64,000 bases of DNA, from assembly GCF_029407905.1 (NCBI RefSeq), contig NC_073626.1:83417482-83481481 (forward strand), written 5' to 3'. This DNA is from Bubalus kerabau (lineage: Eukaryota; Chordata; Mammalia; Artiodactyla; Bovidae). The translations under genes and the position numbers were made by a program. Below the pieces are notes generated by a model. The model was not told the DNA's origin. It searched no databases and worked only from the letters and a program-made list of their open reading frames with translations. This document shows positions 12,656-22,887 of this stretch, one piece after another. How positions within the stretch are numbered: position 1 is the stretch's first letter; every line of letters begins with the position of its first letter.

Positions 12656-12977
12656 TGATGCTGAGTGCTTTTTGTCTCTGAGTGTCTTGGCATTCCTCAC
12701 AGACAAAATTGGACTTTCCTATTTCTATCACTTCTCTTTAGACAGTTCTGTGCTTTGCATCAAGATTCTGCAGCCAGGGGAAATATTCACACTTGAGTAT
12801 CACAGAAGCATTAAAGTACATAAGTATCATAAATTCAGCAGAATGAAAGCAGATCAACAAACAATTTTCACATTCTTCATATTACACGTGGCCTATGACT
12901 TATCACTGTGGTGAATCACCACATTTTTCCAAGAAGCACTCAGTTAACTGAGAGTATGCTTGGGGTTCATTCTTTTA

Positions 12978-13090
12978 GCAGATTTACTGAGTACCTACTG
13001 TATTACACCCTCTGTTCTAAGCATCTTACAACAGGGAATAAACAATTCCCCTTTGTCATGCAGCATGGATTCTGGTGGGAAAAAAACAGA
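12978..13090 (+). mobile_element. L2-like old LINE fragment
   Basis: TTTACTGAGTACCTACTGTA followed by CTGTTCTAAGCATC and ACAGGGAATAAACAA resembles the common L2 3' region. Highly diverged. Confidence 0.5.
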
Positions 13091-13372
13091 AAAAAGATAT
13101 CAGGAACTGATATTTAGCATGTCAGATAAATGTTACAGAGAAAAACAAGTAGTTGCTAGCTATGACAAGATTCAAAGTGTGAGTGTGGGATTTAATAGCC
13201 AAAACAGACTAGAGAAAAATCACCTATTAGGAAGGAAATTTGAAACTAGGCTATTAAAATGGTTATCAGCATCCAAATGGATGAGAAATTTGTTAAGAGT
13301 CCAGACAGCACAGGAAACTGCCAACCAGAAAATAAATCCTTAATTAATAAAAATATTATAAAGTCAGAAAAG

Positions 13373-13560
13373 TAAAAGTTGCTCGGTTGTGTCCAACTCT
13401 TTGTGATCCCACGGACTATAGTCCATGGAATTCTCCAGGCCAGATTACTGTAGTGGGTAGCATTTCCCTTCTCCAGGGGATCTTCCCAACTCCAGGGATC
13501 GAACCCAGGTTTCCCGCATTGTGGGCAGATTCTTTACCAGCTGAGCCACAAGGGAAGCCA
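13373..13560 (-). mobile_element. Bov-tA-type SINE
   Basis: Minus-strand copy. On the + strand it reads TTGTGTCCAACTCTTTGTGA at the left and a B-box-like GGATCGAACCCAGGTTTCCC and GAGCCACAAGGGAAGCC at the right, the reverse of the tRNA-derived head. Confidence 0.88.
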
Positions 13561-13770
13561 AAGATGAATGCTCAACCAGAAGAAGAAAAGGATGATACAG
13601 CTAAAAGACATACTTTCAAAGGAAGATATGTTTTGATTTGTTTGTATTTTGGGATAATTGTTTAAGATTTTACCAACTCTAGATGTGGTGATGTGGAGTG
13701 AGAATCAAAACATCAGACCCATTCACACTCCCGACACTAACATCTTTGAGGTTAGAATAAACAGCCTCCA

Positions 13771-14094
13771 CTGAAGCAGGCTTTGAGGGAAATAATTCCC
13801 CCAGGGATTTATCTGGTTCAAGTGTAGTGTGATAGAAAAGGTTTCTCCTGATGAGCAGTAAGGGCAAGTAGGTCTAGAGATTCTACCTTCTGAGTACATA
13901 CTCTGGAAGCACAGGTTGGAATATACAAGATTCTGAAGCAGGCTTTGAGGGAAATAATTCCCCCAGGGATTTATCTGGTTCAAGTGTAGTGTGATAGAAG
14001 AGGTTTCTCCTGATGAGCAGTAAGGGCAAGTGGGTCTAGAGATTCTACCTTCTGAGTACATACTCTGGAAGCACAGGTTGGAATATACAAGATT
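13771..14094. repeat. 162-bp tandem duplication
   Basis: Copy 1 (13771-13932) and copy 2 (13933-14094) both begin CTGAAGCAGGCTTTGAGGGA and are almost identical. I see substitutions only at the GATAGAAAAGG/GATAGAAGAGG and CAAGTAGGTC/CAAGTGGGTC positions. The unit itself matches no repeat I recognise and is not coding. Confidence 0.9.
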
Positions 14095-14867
14095 CTTAAG
14101 GCAGAAACCTGGAAAACAAGCTGCAAATAACCCCTCCCACCAAACATTTGCCCCGGCACAGCAACCCAAAATGTGATTATCAGCTATAATTATTATTATT
14201 AGGAACATAATAATTGCTAAAAATTTGTCAGATTAGCACAGCAATATTATCTATAGTAGAAAGAAAATATTTGCTCCAGAATAACAACAAAAATTGGTTG
14301 CTCAACTCAGAAGGTAAATCTAGTATCATCGGTTTCCTTTCTGTTTGCCTCTGGTTTCTATTACTGGTTTGCACAACCTCTTGGGATTAGTTGCTTATTT
14401 TAGTTGCACATTATACAAAGCAGTATTTCTCTTTATTTTATGTCAGACATCTTATTTAAACTTTAAAGTATTTGATATTTTATATTGGTTAAATTTTTAT
14501 CATGTTTTTATTATTTATTTATTTTAAATTTTATCAAATTTTTATCATTTGTACTATGATTGAATGTACAGAAAGATGCATCAAATTTTACTGGGTGAGG
14601 AGGATGTGTAAGTTGAATTGCTTCAAGAAAAGTTCAGTGAATTAGAAAATCTACTTGGAATGTAACCACAAAGTGTGAGGAAGAGAGGCTGGTAATTCAC
14701 ATGTTGTCTATTAAAAATAAATCAACTGGATGTTTGACTCCAAAATAATGATTATTAGTTGTTGGTATGATAATTGTATTGGTCTTCTGGGGGGGCTTTA
14801 TTCTTTAGAAGCCCTTATCATTCAGAGACATGTGATGATTTTTTTTGGATAAAATGAAATAACTGTC

Positions 14868-15100
14868 AGTTCAGTTCAGTTGCTCAATCGTGTTTGACTC
14901 TTTGCAACCCCATGAACCGCAGCATGCCAGGCCTCCCTGTCCATCACCAACTCCCACAGTCCACCCAAACCCATGTCCATTGAGTCGGTGATGCCATCCA
15001 ACCATCTCATCCTCTGTCATCCCCTTCTCCTCCTGCCCTCAATCTTTCCCAGAATCAGGGTCTTTTCCAATGAGTCAGATCTTCACATCAGGTGGTCAAA
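14868..15100 (-). mobile_element. Bov-B LINE extreme 3' fragment
   Basis: It begins CAGTTCAGTTCAGTTGCTCA and runs through the Bov-B 3' region to GATCTTCACATCAGGTGG. Only about 230 bp of the 3' end is retained. Confidence 0.9.
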
Positions 15101-15899
15101 ATGTTGAAATAACCATACTACTTTTAAATTAATCCAAGGTAAAAATGTGGGTATAGATAAAATAAAATTGACTTCATATTGACAATAGTTGAGGCTGAGT
15201 ACATAGGAGTTTATTATGCTTTCTATTTTTGTATATATTTGGAAACTTTCCATAGCAAATGTATAATTTAAATAAGCAAACAAAATAGAAGTAATAAGAC
15301 CTTTTCTATAAATCATGGATGAAGCATGCTGTTTCTGACATGGCTTGGACAGAACTTAGCTTAGTTCTCCTTTATTTTTCTGTCTGATGCCTTGGAACAT
15401 AAAATTTGAGCCTCTTATAAATACACATAATTTCTTTTACCTTTTCCTTATTTTTATTACATATGTTGTAGGACTCTTTGTTGTTGTTGTTAAGGAAACT
15501 TCACTATTGAACAAGATTGGGTTATAAAATGAATATTTTGTGATGCAGCAAAATTTTCCAAACTCCCTCTGGAAAAGCTGGTCCAACATCTTTCGCGACC
15601 CTGAAGTACGCTATTGCGCGCTAGTTTTTCAAGATGTGGATAACTGTTCCTCTGTCCTTGTGTTTCAAGTCACCAGAATGGGAACGAAATCTCATCTCCA
15701 GGGAGAAGGTTGTAGGGACTCCAACCCATTCTTTCCTAAACATCCACACACCGTTTCCCCTCCCTCCACCCACACAGGAGCGCGAGCACACCTCTACAGC
15801 CACGTCCAGATTTGAACGCTGCAGGCTCACAACTGCCCCTGGCAGGCTCTATGGGGACAGCTAGGCAAGGAGAGAGAGCAAGCAACTAGAGGTAAAGAC
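15101..15899. other. Proximal upstream flank of the SCN7A island
   Basis: AT-rich until about 15580, then increasingly CpG-containing (for example TTTCGCGACC and ATTGCGCGC near 15590-15620). No open frame here looks like an exon. It may hold distal promoter sequence. Confidence 0.4.
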
Positions 15900-16554
15900 C
15901 TGAGTTTGCTGCCTTTTCCTCCTCTCCCGCTCCTGTCCCTCCTATTCGCCTCTCTTGGCCCACCCCCAACCACATCCCTGCCCTTCCTCTATTCTCCATT
16001 CAGTCCTCTCCCCGCCGCCCCTCCTCACCCCACCTGCTCCTCTCGCCCGCTCCCTTCCCGAGCAGCGGGTAGAAGAGACGCCACAGCTGCTGCTGTTCCA
16101 GCCGCAGCAGCCGCCGCGGACCGTCCGGGTCATCATCACCCCGCCCACGCCCGGTGCGGAGGCTGAGGTCGCGCACTGGCCTGGGGATGAGGGAGTCGGC
16201 GAGCGTGGCGTGGCTGGGAGAGGGGCGGGAGGCGTGAGGAGGACTCAAAAGCAGCTTCCCCGCGGCGGGCAGGACTCCACTGCGCCTCTGCGCTGGAGAG
16301 GTCTTTGGGTGACTGACTGGACAGGCGCCCCAGAGACACTTTCTAGCCGGCAATTCGGTGGGGTCCGTTGACTGCTGAGCTGTCGTGATCTGGGTGGCAT
16401 CAGCTGGTGAGGGCAGACGCCACCTCCTGAGCAACCAGAACTCAGGAAACCAGAGATCCCGGAGGAAAGAACCCAGGAGGAGAAAGGGGGTCCAGGGAGC
16501 CCAGCTGCTCAGGGTTCCCTTAGGTGCTGGTGGAAACCTGTCACATGGCAGCAA
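15900..16554 (+). promoter_or_regulatory. SCN7A: CpG-rich promoter island, putative SCN7A promoter
   Basis: This is the only strongly GC- and CpG-rich block in an otherwise AT-rich window. The densest CpG stretch is about 16060-16380. GC-box-like words include CACCCCGCCCACGCCC (around 16137) and GGGGCGGGAG (around 16221). No clear TATA box is seen. The block ends at a strong GTAAGT splice donor on the + strand, the orientation of SCN7A, whose first coding exon lies 18.4 kb downstream. Assignment to SCN7A is an inference from position and orientation. A divergent or non-coding transcript could also start here. Confidence 0.6.
16400..16554 (+). other. SCN7A: Putative non-coding exon 1 of SCN7A (5' end unknown)
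   Basis: The right boundary is set by the splice donor GCAA/GTAAGTACC at 16554/16555; the start coordinate is arbitrary because no transcription start can be read from sequence alone. An ATG at 16545-16547 sits just before the donor. If this exon joins directly to 34940, that ATG is in frame with the SCN7A reading frame and would add eight residues (MAARAKLK). Its context is weak (C at -3, G at +4), so the ATG at 34954, with A at -3 and G at +4, is the better start. Further 5' UTR exons in the intron are possible. Confidence 0.45.
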
Positions 16555-18156
16555 GTAAGTACCTTTTTCTTGCTGAGTGCCCAGTCCCGGGTTGGTGATA
16601 GCTGTCGTCTGCTGCCAGCCTTTCCGACCCACCCTGGCTGCGCCACCCCATACACACCCTTAGGGTCCCCAGTAGGAAATTCTGGGCTCAGATTAAGAGA
16701 ACTGCTTCAACAGCAGCCACTGTCTGAATGTTTTCCCTGCACTGTATGCTGTGTGTGGTCAGTTTTCTCATCTCACCAGGTAAGCTTCTGAAAAAGCAAG
16801 ATGCTCTGGTAGTGTAAAATTTCTAAACACCTTATATGGCAATGACTTTTTGGTTACACGGTACAATAATAGAACAGAAGGAATAAAAGCTTACGCCGGA
16901 TAAAGTATACTTCTAACAAATCTTATCTCTTACTCCAAGTAACTTAGTGATTTCAAGGTTGGTGCTTTTCGTGTAAGAATCAATAGTATAAAATTAGCAG
17001 CACAAATGTGATAGGAAATGGCATGCCCAATTTTCATGGCTGGGCATTTTGGTACTGTTTGGATCAACAGGTTTTTGTTTCCATTTTTCCATTGTTTGTC
17101 TCTGTAAAATGCATACCTTCTGAAGGTTTTCTTTTGAAAGTGATGATGATGTGTTCATGGCAACTCTGGTTATATGTTGCTTCTGATACTTAGGATATCG
17201 GTCTAAGAGGGACAAATGATGAATTCATGCGGAATAACACACTAATGGGTTCCTTTCATTAATGGAAATCATAGAGTCAAGTTTGGATATTGGCCAGAAA
17301 AATCTCTTGAAATGGGAAGGAGTTTGGGTGGTGCTTTTTGTGAATATTTTTCTTCCTAGCTATCATGTAGTCTGTAGCAAATATCAGGAAGCCGGGCCCT
17401 GCTATGACCAGGCCTAATTCAAGTTTCTATAACCCAACCTCTAGTTTTACAAGTAGAGAAGACAAGACGCATGAGTAATAATTTGATGAGCTTACTTGGG
17501 TTAATCACTGATGAGCGAATCATTGAAGAAAACTTGGAATTTAATATGACAAATAACTTTGAATTTAATGTGGCAAAACTTTATTTTTGTTTATATAAAA
17601 TTGAAGTAGTCTAACTTTTGATTAAGCTTTATGTTTCTTATTTGTAAATAACATAAAAAAAAACCTTACAGATCCTGATAAGGACCAAATGACAGAGATT
17701 ACATGAAGGGTTATGTAAAGGTAGTACCATGTATAACTACTGCTTGTATAAGGAATTGTTCCTCATTTTCATCCACTTCACTCTCTGGCTCTCAGTTAAA
17801 GTCCAGTTCAATATAAGTTTTGACAGGCCTCACTAGAATGCACTAGAGAAAGCAAAATTCAAATTCAAGTCACAAACTATTGCCACCAGTACAATTTAAA
17901 GTATATTCAACCTGTGAGCCTCCATCCTTACAAAATTGTGTGCCTTGGATAACAATTCATATTTAAACACTTTTGAATATTCTCAAAATATGCTTTATTA
18001 TCTTTTTCTTTTTAGTTTTAAATTTTGTTTTAGGTATATGTTCTTACTTCCTTGGAATGAAACCATCAAATATTTGGATATTGCTGAATTTATTTGGTCC
18101 ACTAATTAACACAGGGGAAGTCAAAATTTAGGCATAAATACACTATTCCTGACTGC

Positions 18157-18429
18157 TGCTGCTGCTGCTGCTAAGTCGCTTCAATCGTGTCTGACTCTGT
18201 ACAACCCCATAGACGGCAGCCCACCAGGCTCCCCCGTCCCTGGGATTCTCCAGGCAAAACACTGGAGTGGGTTGCCATTTCCTTCTCCAATGCATGAAAG
18301 TGAAGAGTGAAAGTGAAGTCACTCAGTCGTGTCCGACTCTTAGCGACCCCATGGACTGCAGCCCACCAGGCTCCTCCGCCCATGGGATTTTCCAGGCAAG
18401 AGTACTGGAGTGGAGTGCCATTGCCTTCT
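18157..18429 (-). mobile_element. BovA2-type SINE dimer
   Basis: Minus-strand dimer. It begins on the + strand with a GCTGCTGCT run, contains two SINE monomers joined by GTGAAGAGTGAAAGTGAAGT, and ends CATTGCCTTCTC. The target duplication CCTGACTGC is present at 18148-18156 and 18430-18438. Confidence 0.93.
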
Positions 18430-19328
18430 CCTGACTGCCAGGATTTATTAAAATTCTGCACTGAGGGGAGAGGTACTGTGAGCTACCAGTGTATTCAAAA
18501 CAATAGGAGAAAAACCTGAAATAGGACAGGCTCAGGAAAAGGAACCAACAGATTTCAGATGACAGGATACAGTGTTGCCATGTCAGTTACCACTGGAGAG
18601 GGAGCCCTGGAACTAAGCACCTAGAAACTGGGTCCTCTGTTTCCTGTGGGAGAGGCTCTGGGAGGATAGTTGACACATTCCCACTAACTTTGTGCAGGTA
18701 GGATGAATACAGGCCTAAAGCACACTGGAAATGGGAGCAACCATATTTTACTCAATGTCGCACTTAGGAAAGAAGTATCCTAATATGCCCTAGTGCTAGA
18801 TCTCATTATGACAGAATCTGTAACACCACTGAGATAGTCAACCCTCAACCTACCACCATGACTTTCTCTTAAAAACTTATGGTGGAGGCATAAGCCTGAA
18901 AGAGACATTCTTTTATTCCTGGGAGTCTGGTTCCATGATTTCAACTAACTCCTGTCACAACTGGTCCACTGTGACAGGACATCTACAAACTCTTTCCACC
19001 CTGACAAACAATCAGCCATGTGCGGTCACCCACCATCATATGACACTAACTTGTATGGACAAACCTCATTTTCCCCTGAGTTGGTCCCCTTTTCTTCTAT
19101 TAATATGGGCTAACCAAGGCCATGCAAACTAGGTCTTACCTCTGAAAAAGGTACACTTTTTCAGTGTACACTGAAAAAGGGAACCTTTAATGTTAGAGAA
19201 CATTTTTGAGGTTGTACTCCACGCTGATACGGGGAACTCTCATTTGTCTAGATAACGTATCTCTATTGTGTACACAGCATTTCTGATTGGATTGACTCAG
19301 TTTGTTGCTGACTGAGGACAGCCAGCTC

Positions 19329-19376
19329 TGTGGACAGTTTTTTTTTTTTTTTTTTTTTTTTTTTGTGGACAGTTTT
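19329..19376 (-). mobile_element. Poly(A)-only retroinsertion with target duplication
   Basis: A T run of roughly 22-27 bases (within 19338-19364) is bracketed by the 13-bp direct repeat TGTGGACAGTTTT at 19329-19341 and 19364-19376. Read on the minus strand, this is a bare poly(A) tail flanked by a target-site duplication beginning AAAA, consistent with L1 endonuclease cleavage. No element body remains. Confidence 0.75.
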
Positions 19377-20681
19377 GATTGTGGTGACAGCCAGGTGCTG
19401 GATTGTATCAGCATGAAACAGAAACTTAATGAAAATGTTGAAGCCCCCCTCAGGGAAATTTCTGATTTTAAAGATCAAAGATTACTCCATCCAGGACACT
19501 TGGTTTTAAACCAGGACATAAGAGGATGCTGACTGGGGGGCCATAGTCCCTGGTTGAATATATGGTGCTGAGTGGAATATTCCTTCTCTCCTTCTTTAAA
19601 TGACACAGTGAGGCTCCCCATCCACCAACCTCTCATTCTTTGGGTTTTTGCAGAGACTGTATGGTCTAAGCACCTGATAAGGCTTTGGCTCTGGTCCATA
19701 TCTGGTCTCACCCTAGTCTGTTTTATGGCTCTTTTCTAGTTGCTTTCCAATTTGAGAAGGAATTAGTGCTTGTGTATTTGGTTCTACATTTGAAAAGCTA
19801 GAGTAGTTTCAGGGTGGTATAAGTAGATCCCGTAAAAGCAGACCTACGGTTTCAGAGTGACCAGGAGCAGAGGTAAAGAGCCAATTCTAAGAAGCCTCTA
19901 AGGTTCCAGCGACTATGAGAGTTCTGGAATGTTTTTAATTTGTGTTGCCCAGATTCGGTGGAGCCTGAAACCATAGGCCAGAGGGTCTCAGGATTGCTAA
20001 TGAGTCTAGAAGTTACATACAAAGCAAGCTCTCCTTTGTATTATTTTCATAGGAGCAAGAATACTTTCCTCCCTCTTGAGATCTTAGCTCTTTAGGTGGC
20101 CTCTGGCCATTTCTTCTGATCAAGGGTCTGATTGACTAGGGTCATAAAAATAGCTAGTTCTGGAAAGATTCTGGCTTTTCCCCAGTGTGCTTGTTTTGGT
20201 GGCCTGGACAGGCACAGCTATAAATTATTATCATATCCATAGAAACAAGGAAACAAGGGACCCTGCTAGTGAACCATGAGGTTTCCATAGAGAAGCTCAA
20301 GGGGGCCTACTTAAAACCCAGGCAACTTTCCTTCATGTTCCTGGAACTCTTCTCTGCCTCCACTGCCAGTTCTAACTCTTAACCCTGGTGAGAGTTCATC
20401 TCCCACAGACACTTACTCTCCTGCATCCTATCAAAGCATGCCTTGACCTTTCCTTAGGCCTGTTCTTTTAAGTGGATGTGAAAAGAGACTGGGTGCTAAG
20501 ACTCTCTCATAAAACACTCTTGTTCGAATTTCTTCTCCTCAGTATAAATCGTAACACTGTGAATGTGTGGTATCTGAATTCCTGAACTGCTTCTCTCTGG
20601 AAAGATGACTTTTCCAAAGACCTGATCTCCTGGTTATATTAGTGAACCATCACTAGAATTCGAGTCTATTAGATCTGAGTA

Positions 20682-20850
20682 GAGTTCAGGTGGCTCAGAC
20701 GGTAAAGAATCCACCTGCAATGCAGGAGACCTGAGTTTGATCCCTAGGTTGGGTAGATTCCCCTGGAGAAGGGAATGACTCCACTCCAGTATTCTTGCCA
20801 GGTGGGTTAAAGCCCATGGGTTGCAAAGAGTTGGATATGACCGAGCACCT
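20682..20850 (+). mobile_element. Bov-tA-type SINE
   Basis: It starts with CAGGTGGCTCAGACGGTAAA and continues through GACCTGAGTTTGATCCCTAG (the B-box region) to GCAAAGAGTTGGATATGACC. Moderately diverged. Confidence 0.88.
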
Positions 20851-21448
20851 AACCCTTTCACCTTTCACTTCAGTTCTCAAAGAAGAACTTTTAATTTGGG
20901 GGAAAGATGGAACATATTCCTTTGGATTTTTGCTGGTACTTATTTATTTCCAAGACTTCTTTCCTAAGTTTTAAATTCAGAAAAGTACCCAGAATGAAAA
21001 ATTCTTAAGAAATAAAATCAAAGCAAAATGGCAATACATACTTATATTTTTTAGAAAATTACTTATTTATTACTTTCTTCTGCAGAATAACATATTCTAG
21101 GAATGTGTTGGCTGAAATTTTCACAGTGAGGGAGTTGAGTCCAGAATTAAGTGTATGTATTGAAGCCAAATCAGGATGACCACAGCTGCAGGCAGAATCT
21201 AGGTTCAAGTGTAGGAGTCAGATAATCAAAGCTAAACAGGAAGTAAGCAACTGAAGTGAAAAATATGATCCCAAAGCAGAAAAAGAAATAGGCTGAAGTC
21301 ACAGGGAACAGACAGCTATAAAATTCCAGGTGGATTGGCATTATTCTGGTCAATCTCCTTTATTCCTAAGCCTTCAGTGTGTAAACTTTACATTTCTGGA
21401 TTTTAATAATGCATGTACATGGTAAATTATGGTCAAGTAGTACTTTTC

Positions 21449-21655
21449 AGGTGGCACAGTGGTAAAGAATCTGCCTACTAATGCAGGAGACGAAAGAGAC
21501 ACGGGTTCAATCCCTGGGTCAGGAAGATCCCCTGGAGTAGGAAATGGCAACCCACTCCAGTATTCTTGCCTGGAGAATCCCATGGACAGAGGAGAGCCTG
21601 GTGGGTTACAGTTGGTGGGGTCACAAAGAGTCAGACATGACTGAGTGACTGAGCA
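21449..21655 (+). mobile_element. Bov-tA-type SINE
   Basis: Complete-looking monomer: CAGGTGGCACAGTGGTAAAG at the head, GGGTTCAATCCCTGGGTCAG as the B box, GAAATGGCAACCCACTCCAG in the body, and CAGACATGACTGAGTGACTG near the end. Confidence 0.9.
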
Positions 21656-22868
21656 AGCACGCATGAGTATAGAAATACTAACAAGAAAGCAACAGAGCTC
21701 TTTGACACCTTTTCAGTCCCTCTCCATAGACATAAGCAGTTTCTTCCTTTTAAAGGGAAAACATCATGCATGTGCAAGCATATATGCCACTGTGTACCTA
21801 ATCCTCATAAAACATTTTAGTCAAAGATGTTCTTTGAATGCAATGCAAGCTGTTCTCAACACTATGTTTTTCACTAAATAATTTATTTGGTGAATCTTTC
21901 CATATGAACTTAAACTTCAGCAACATATTCATAGGGCAGTTTAACTGCTGGGTGAAAGAGTTCATTCAGCATTATTTTAGGGAGTATTGTCAAGCAGCCT
22001 TTCAGAAAAAAATGCACTTGTTTACACTCTCAACTGAACTGTGAGAGGGCCCATTACTTCTGTATCCTAGCCTGCCAAAGATGGCATCCATTGGGAAGAA
22101 TCTCAAGTATGTCTCTAGAGTTTTACTGCTAAAATTATTGAGTGTTTTAATCTTACCATATCTTTCAAAATACCGTGACTCATCTTTCCTGACGCTTCCT
22201 TAAAGACAATTAAAATATTTTTGTATCCTTCATGAGAAAAAAGCAATGCATCTAATATCATTTGAGTTCTAAACCCTGGGGAAGAAAATACAATTGAGAA
22301 CTTTTGGTGAAAGGGCTTTGCATCAGAGAATTTAGCTGTGAGTCATTACAGAAACTGGGAAAGATGAAATATAAGCCATAATACATCTATGAAGTACAAT
22401 CAAAAGGCTCCAATGAATAGAAATATGATCTAAATTCTTCACTTCATTAAAGCAGGTGTGGTTCCTATATTCTCAACAATACAGAGATTCCAGTTAATCA
22501 TTACATTAACTCTGTCTCCCTCACTTATGTATGCAGTACATTCTAGTCCCCAAATGTTCACAGCCTTGTTACTATTATCATTATGTTTTTGTGCAATTAT
22601 CTGAATGTAATTGGTGCAAGAGGCTTGCTGCATTATCCATGTCTAATAGCATAATTGTCTCAAAATAGCTTGGAAAACATGTGAGAAGTCTTTTTACCCT
22701 TTATTTCCTATTTCCTGTCAGAGTGAAATTGACATTTGCTGTTATCACTTCTCTATGGATCTGTGGTGCTAATTTTTGCTTCATTGTTTTTAGTTTGCAT
22801 TATCTTGCTGTACAGGTCTACACCTTTGTAGGTTACTCTAAATCTTTTGGTAAATGTATTAAGAGAAT

Positions 22869-22887
22869 TAATATATATATATATATA
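22869..22887. repeat. (AT)n microsatellite
   Basis: Short pure AT dinucleotide run in intron 1. Confidence 0.75.

Noticed and set aside
13723..14208. A 161-codon minus-strand frame with an internal repeat
   Set aside because: The repeat in the frame is only the 162-bp DNA tandem duplication, whose length is a multiple of three. No homology or splice context supports a gene.
15906..16632. Long proline/arginine-rich frames on both strands across the CpG island (up to 210 codons)
   Set aside because: GC-rich DNA has few stop codons, the frames overlap on both strands and three phases, and their low-complexity content matches no family. The island is better explained as promoter and 5' UTR.
18550..20640. 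Possible endogenous retroviral internal region in intron 1
   Set aside because: Texture hints only. I could not find paired LTRs, gag or pol motifs, or a primer-binding site, so I left it unassigned.
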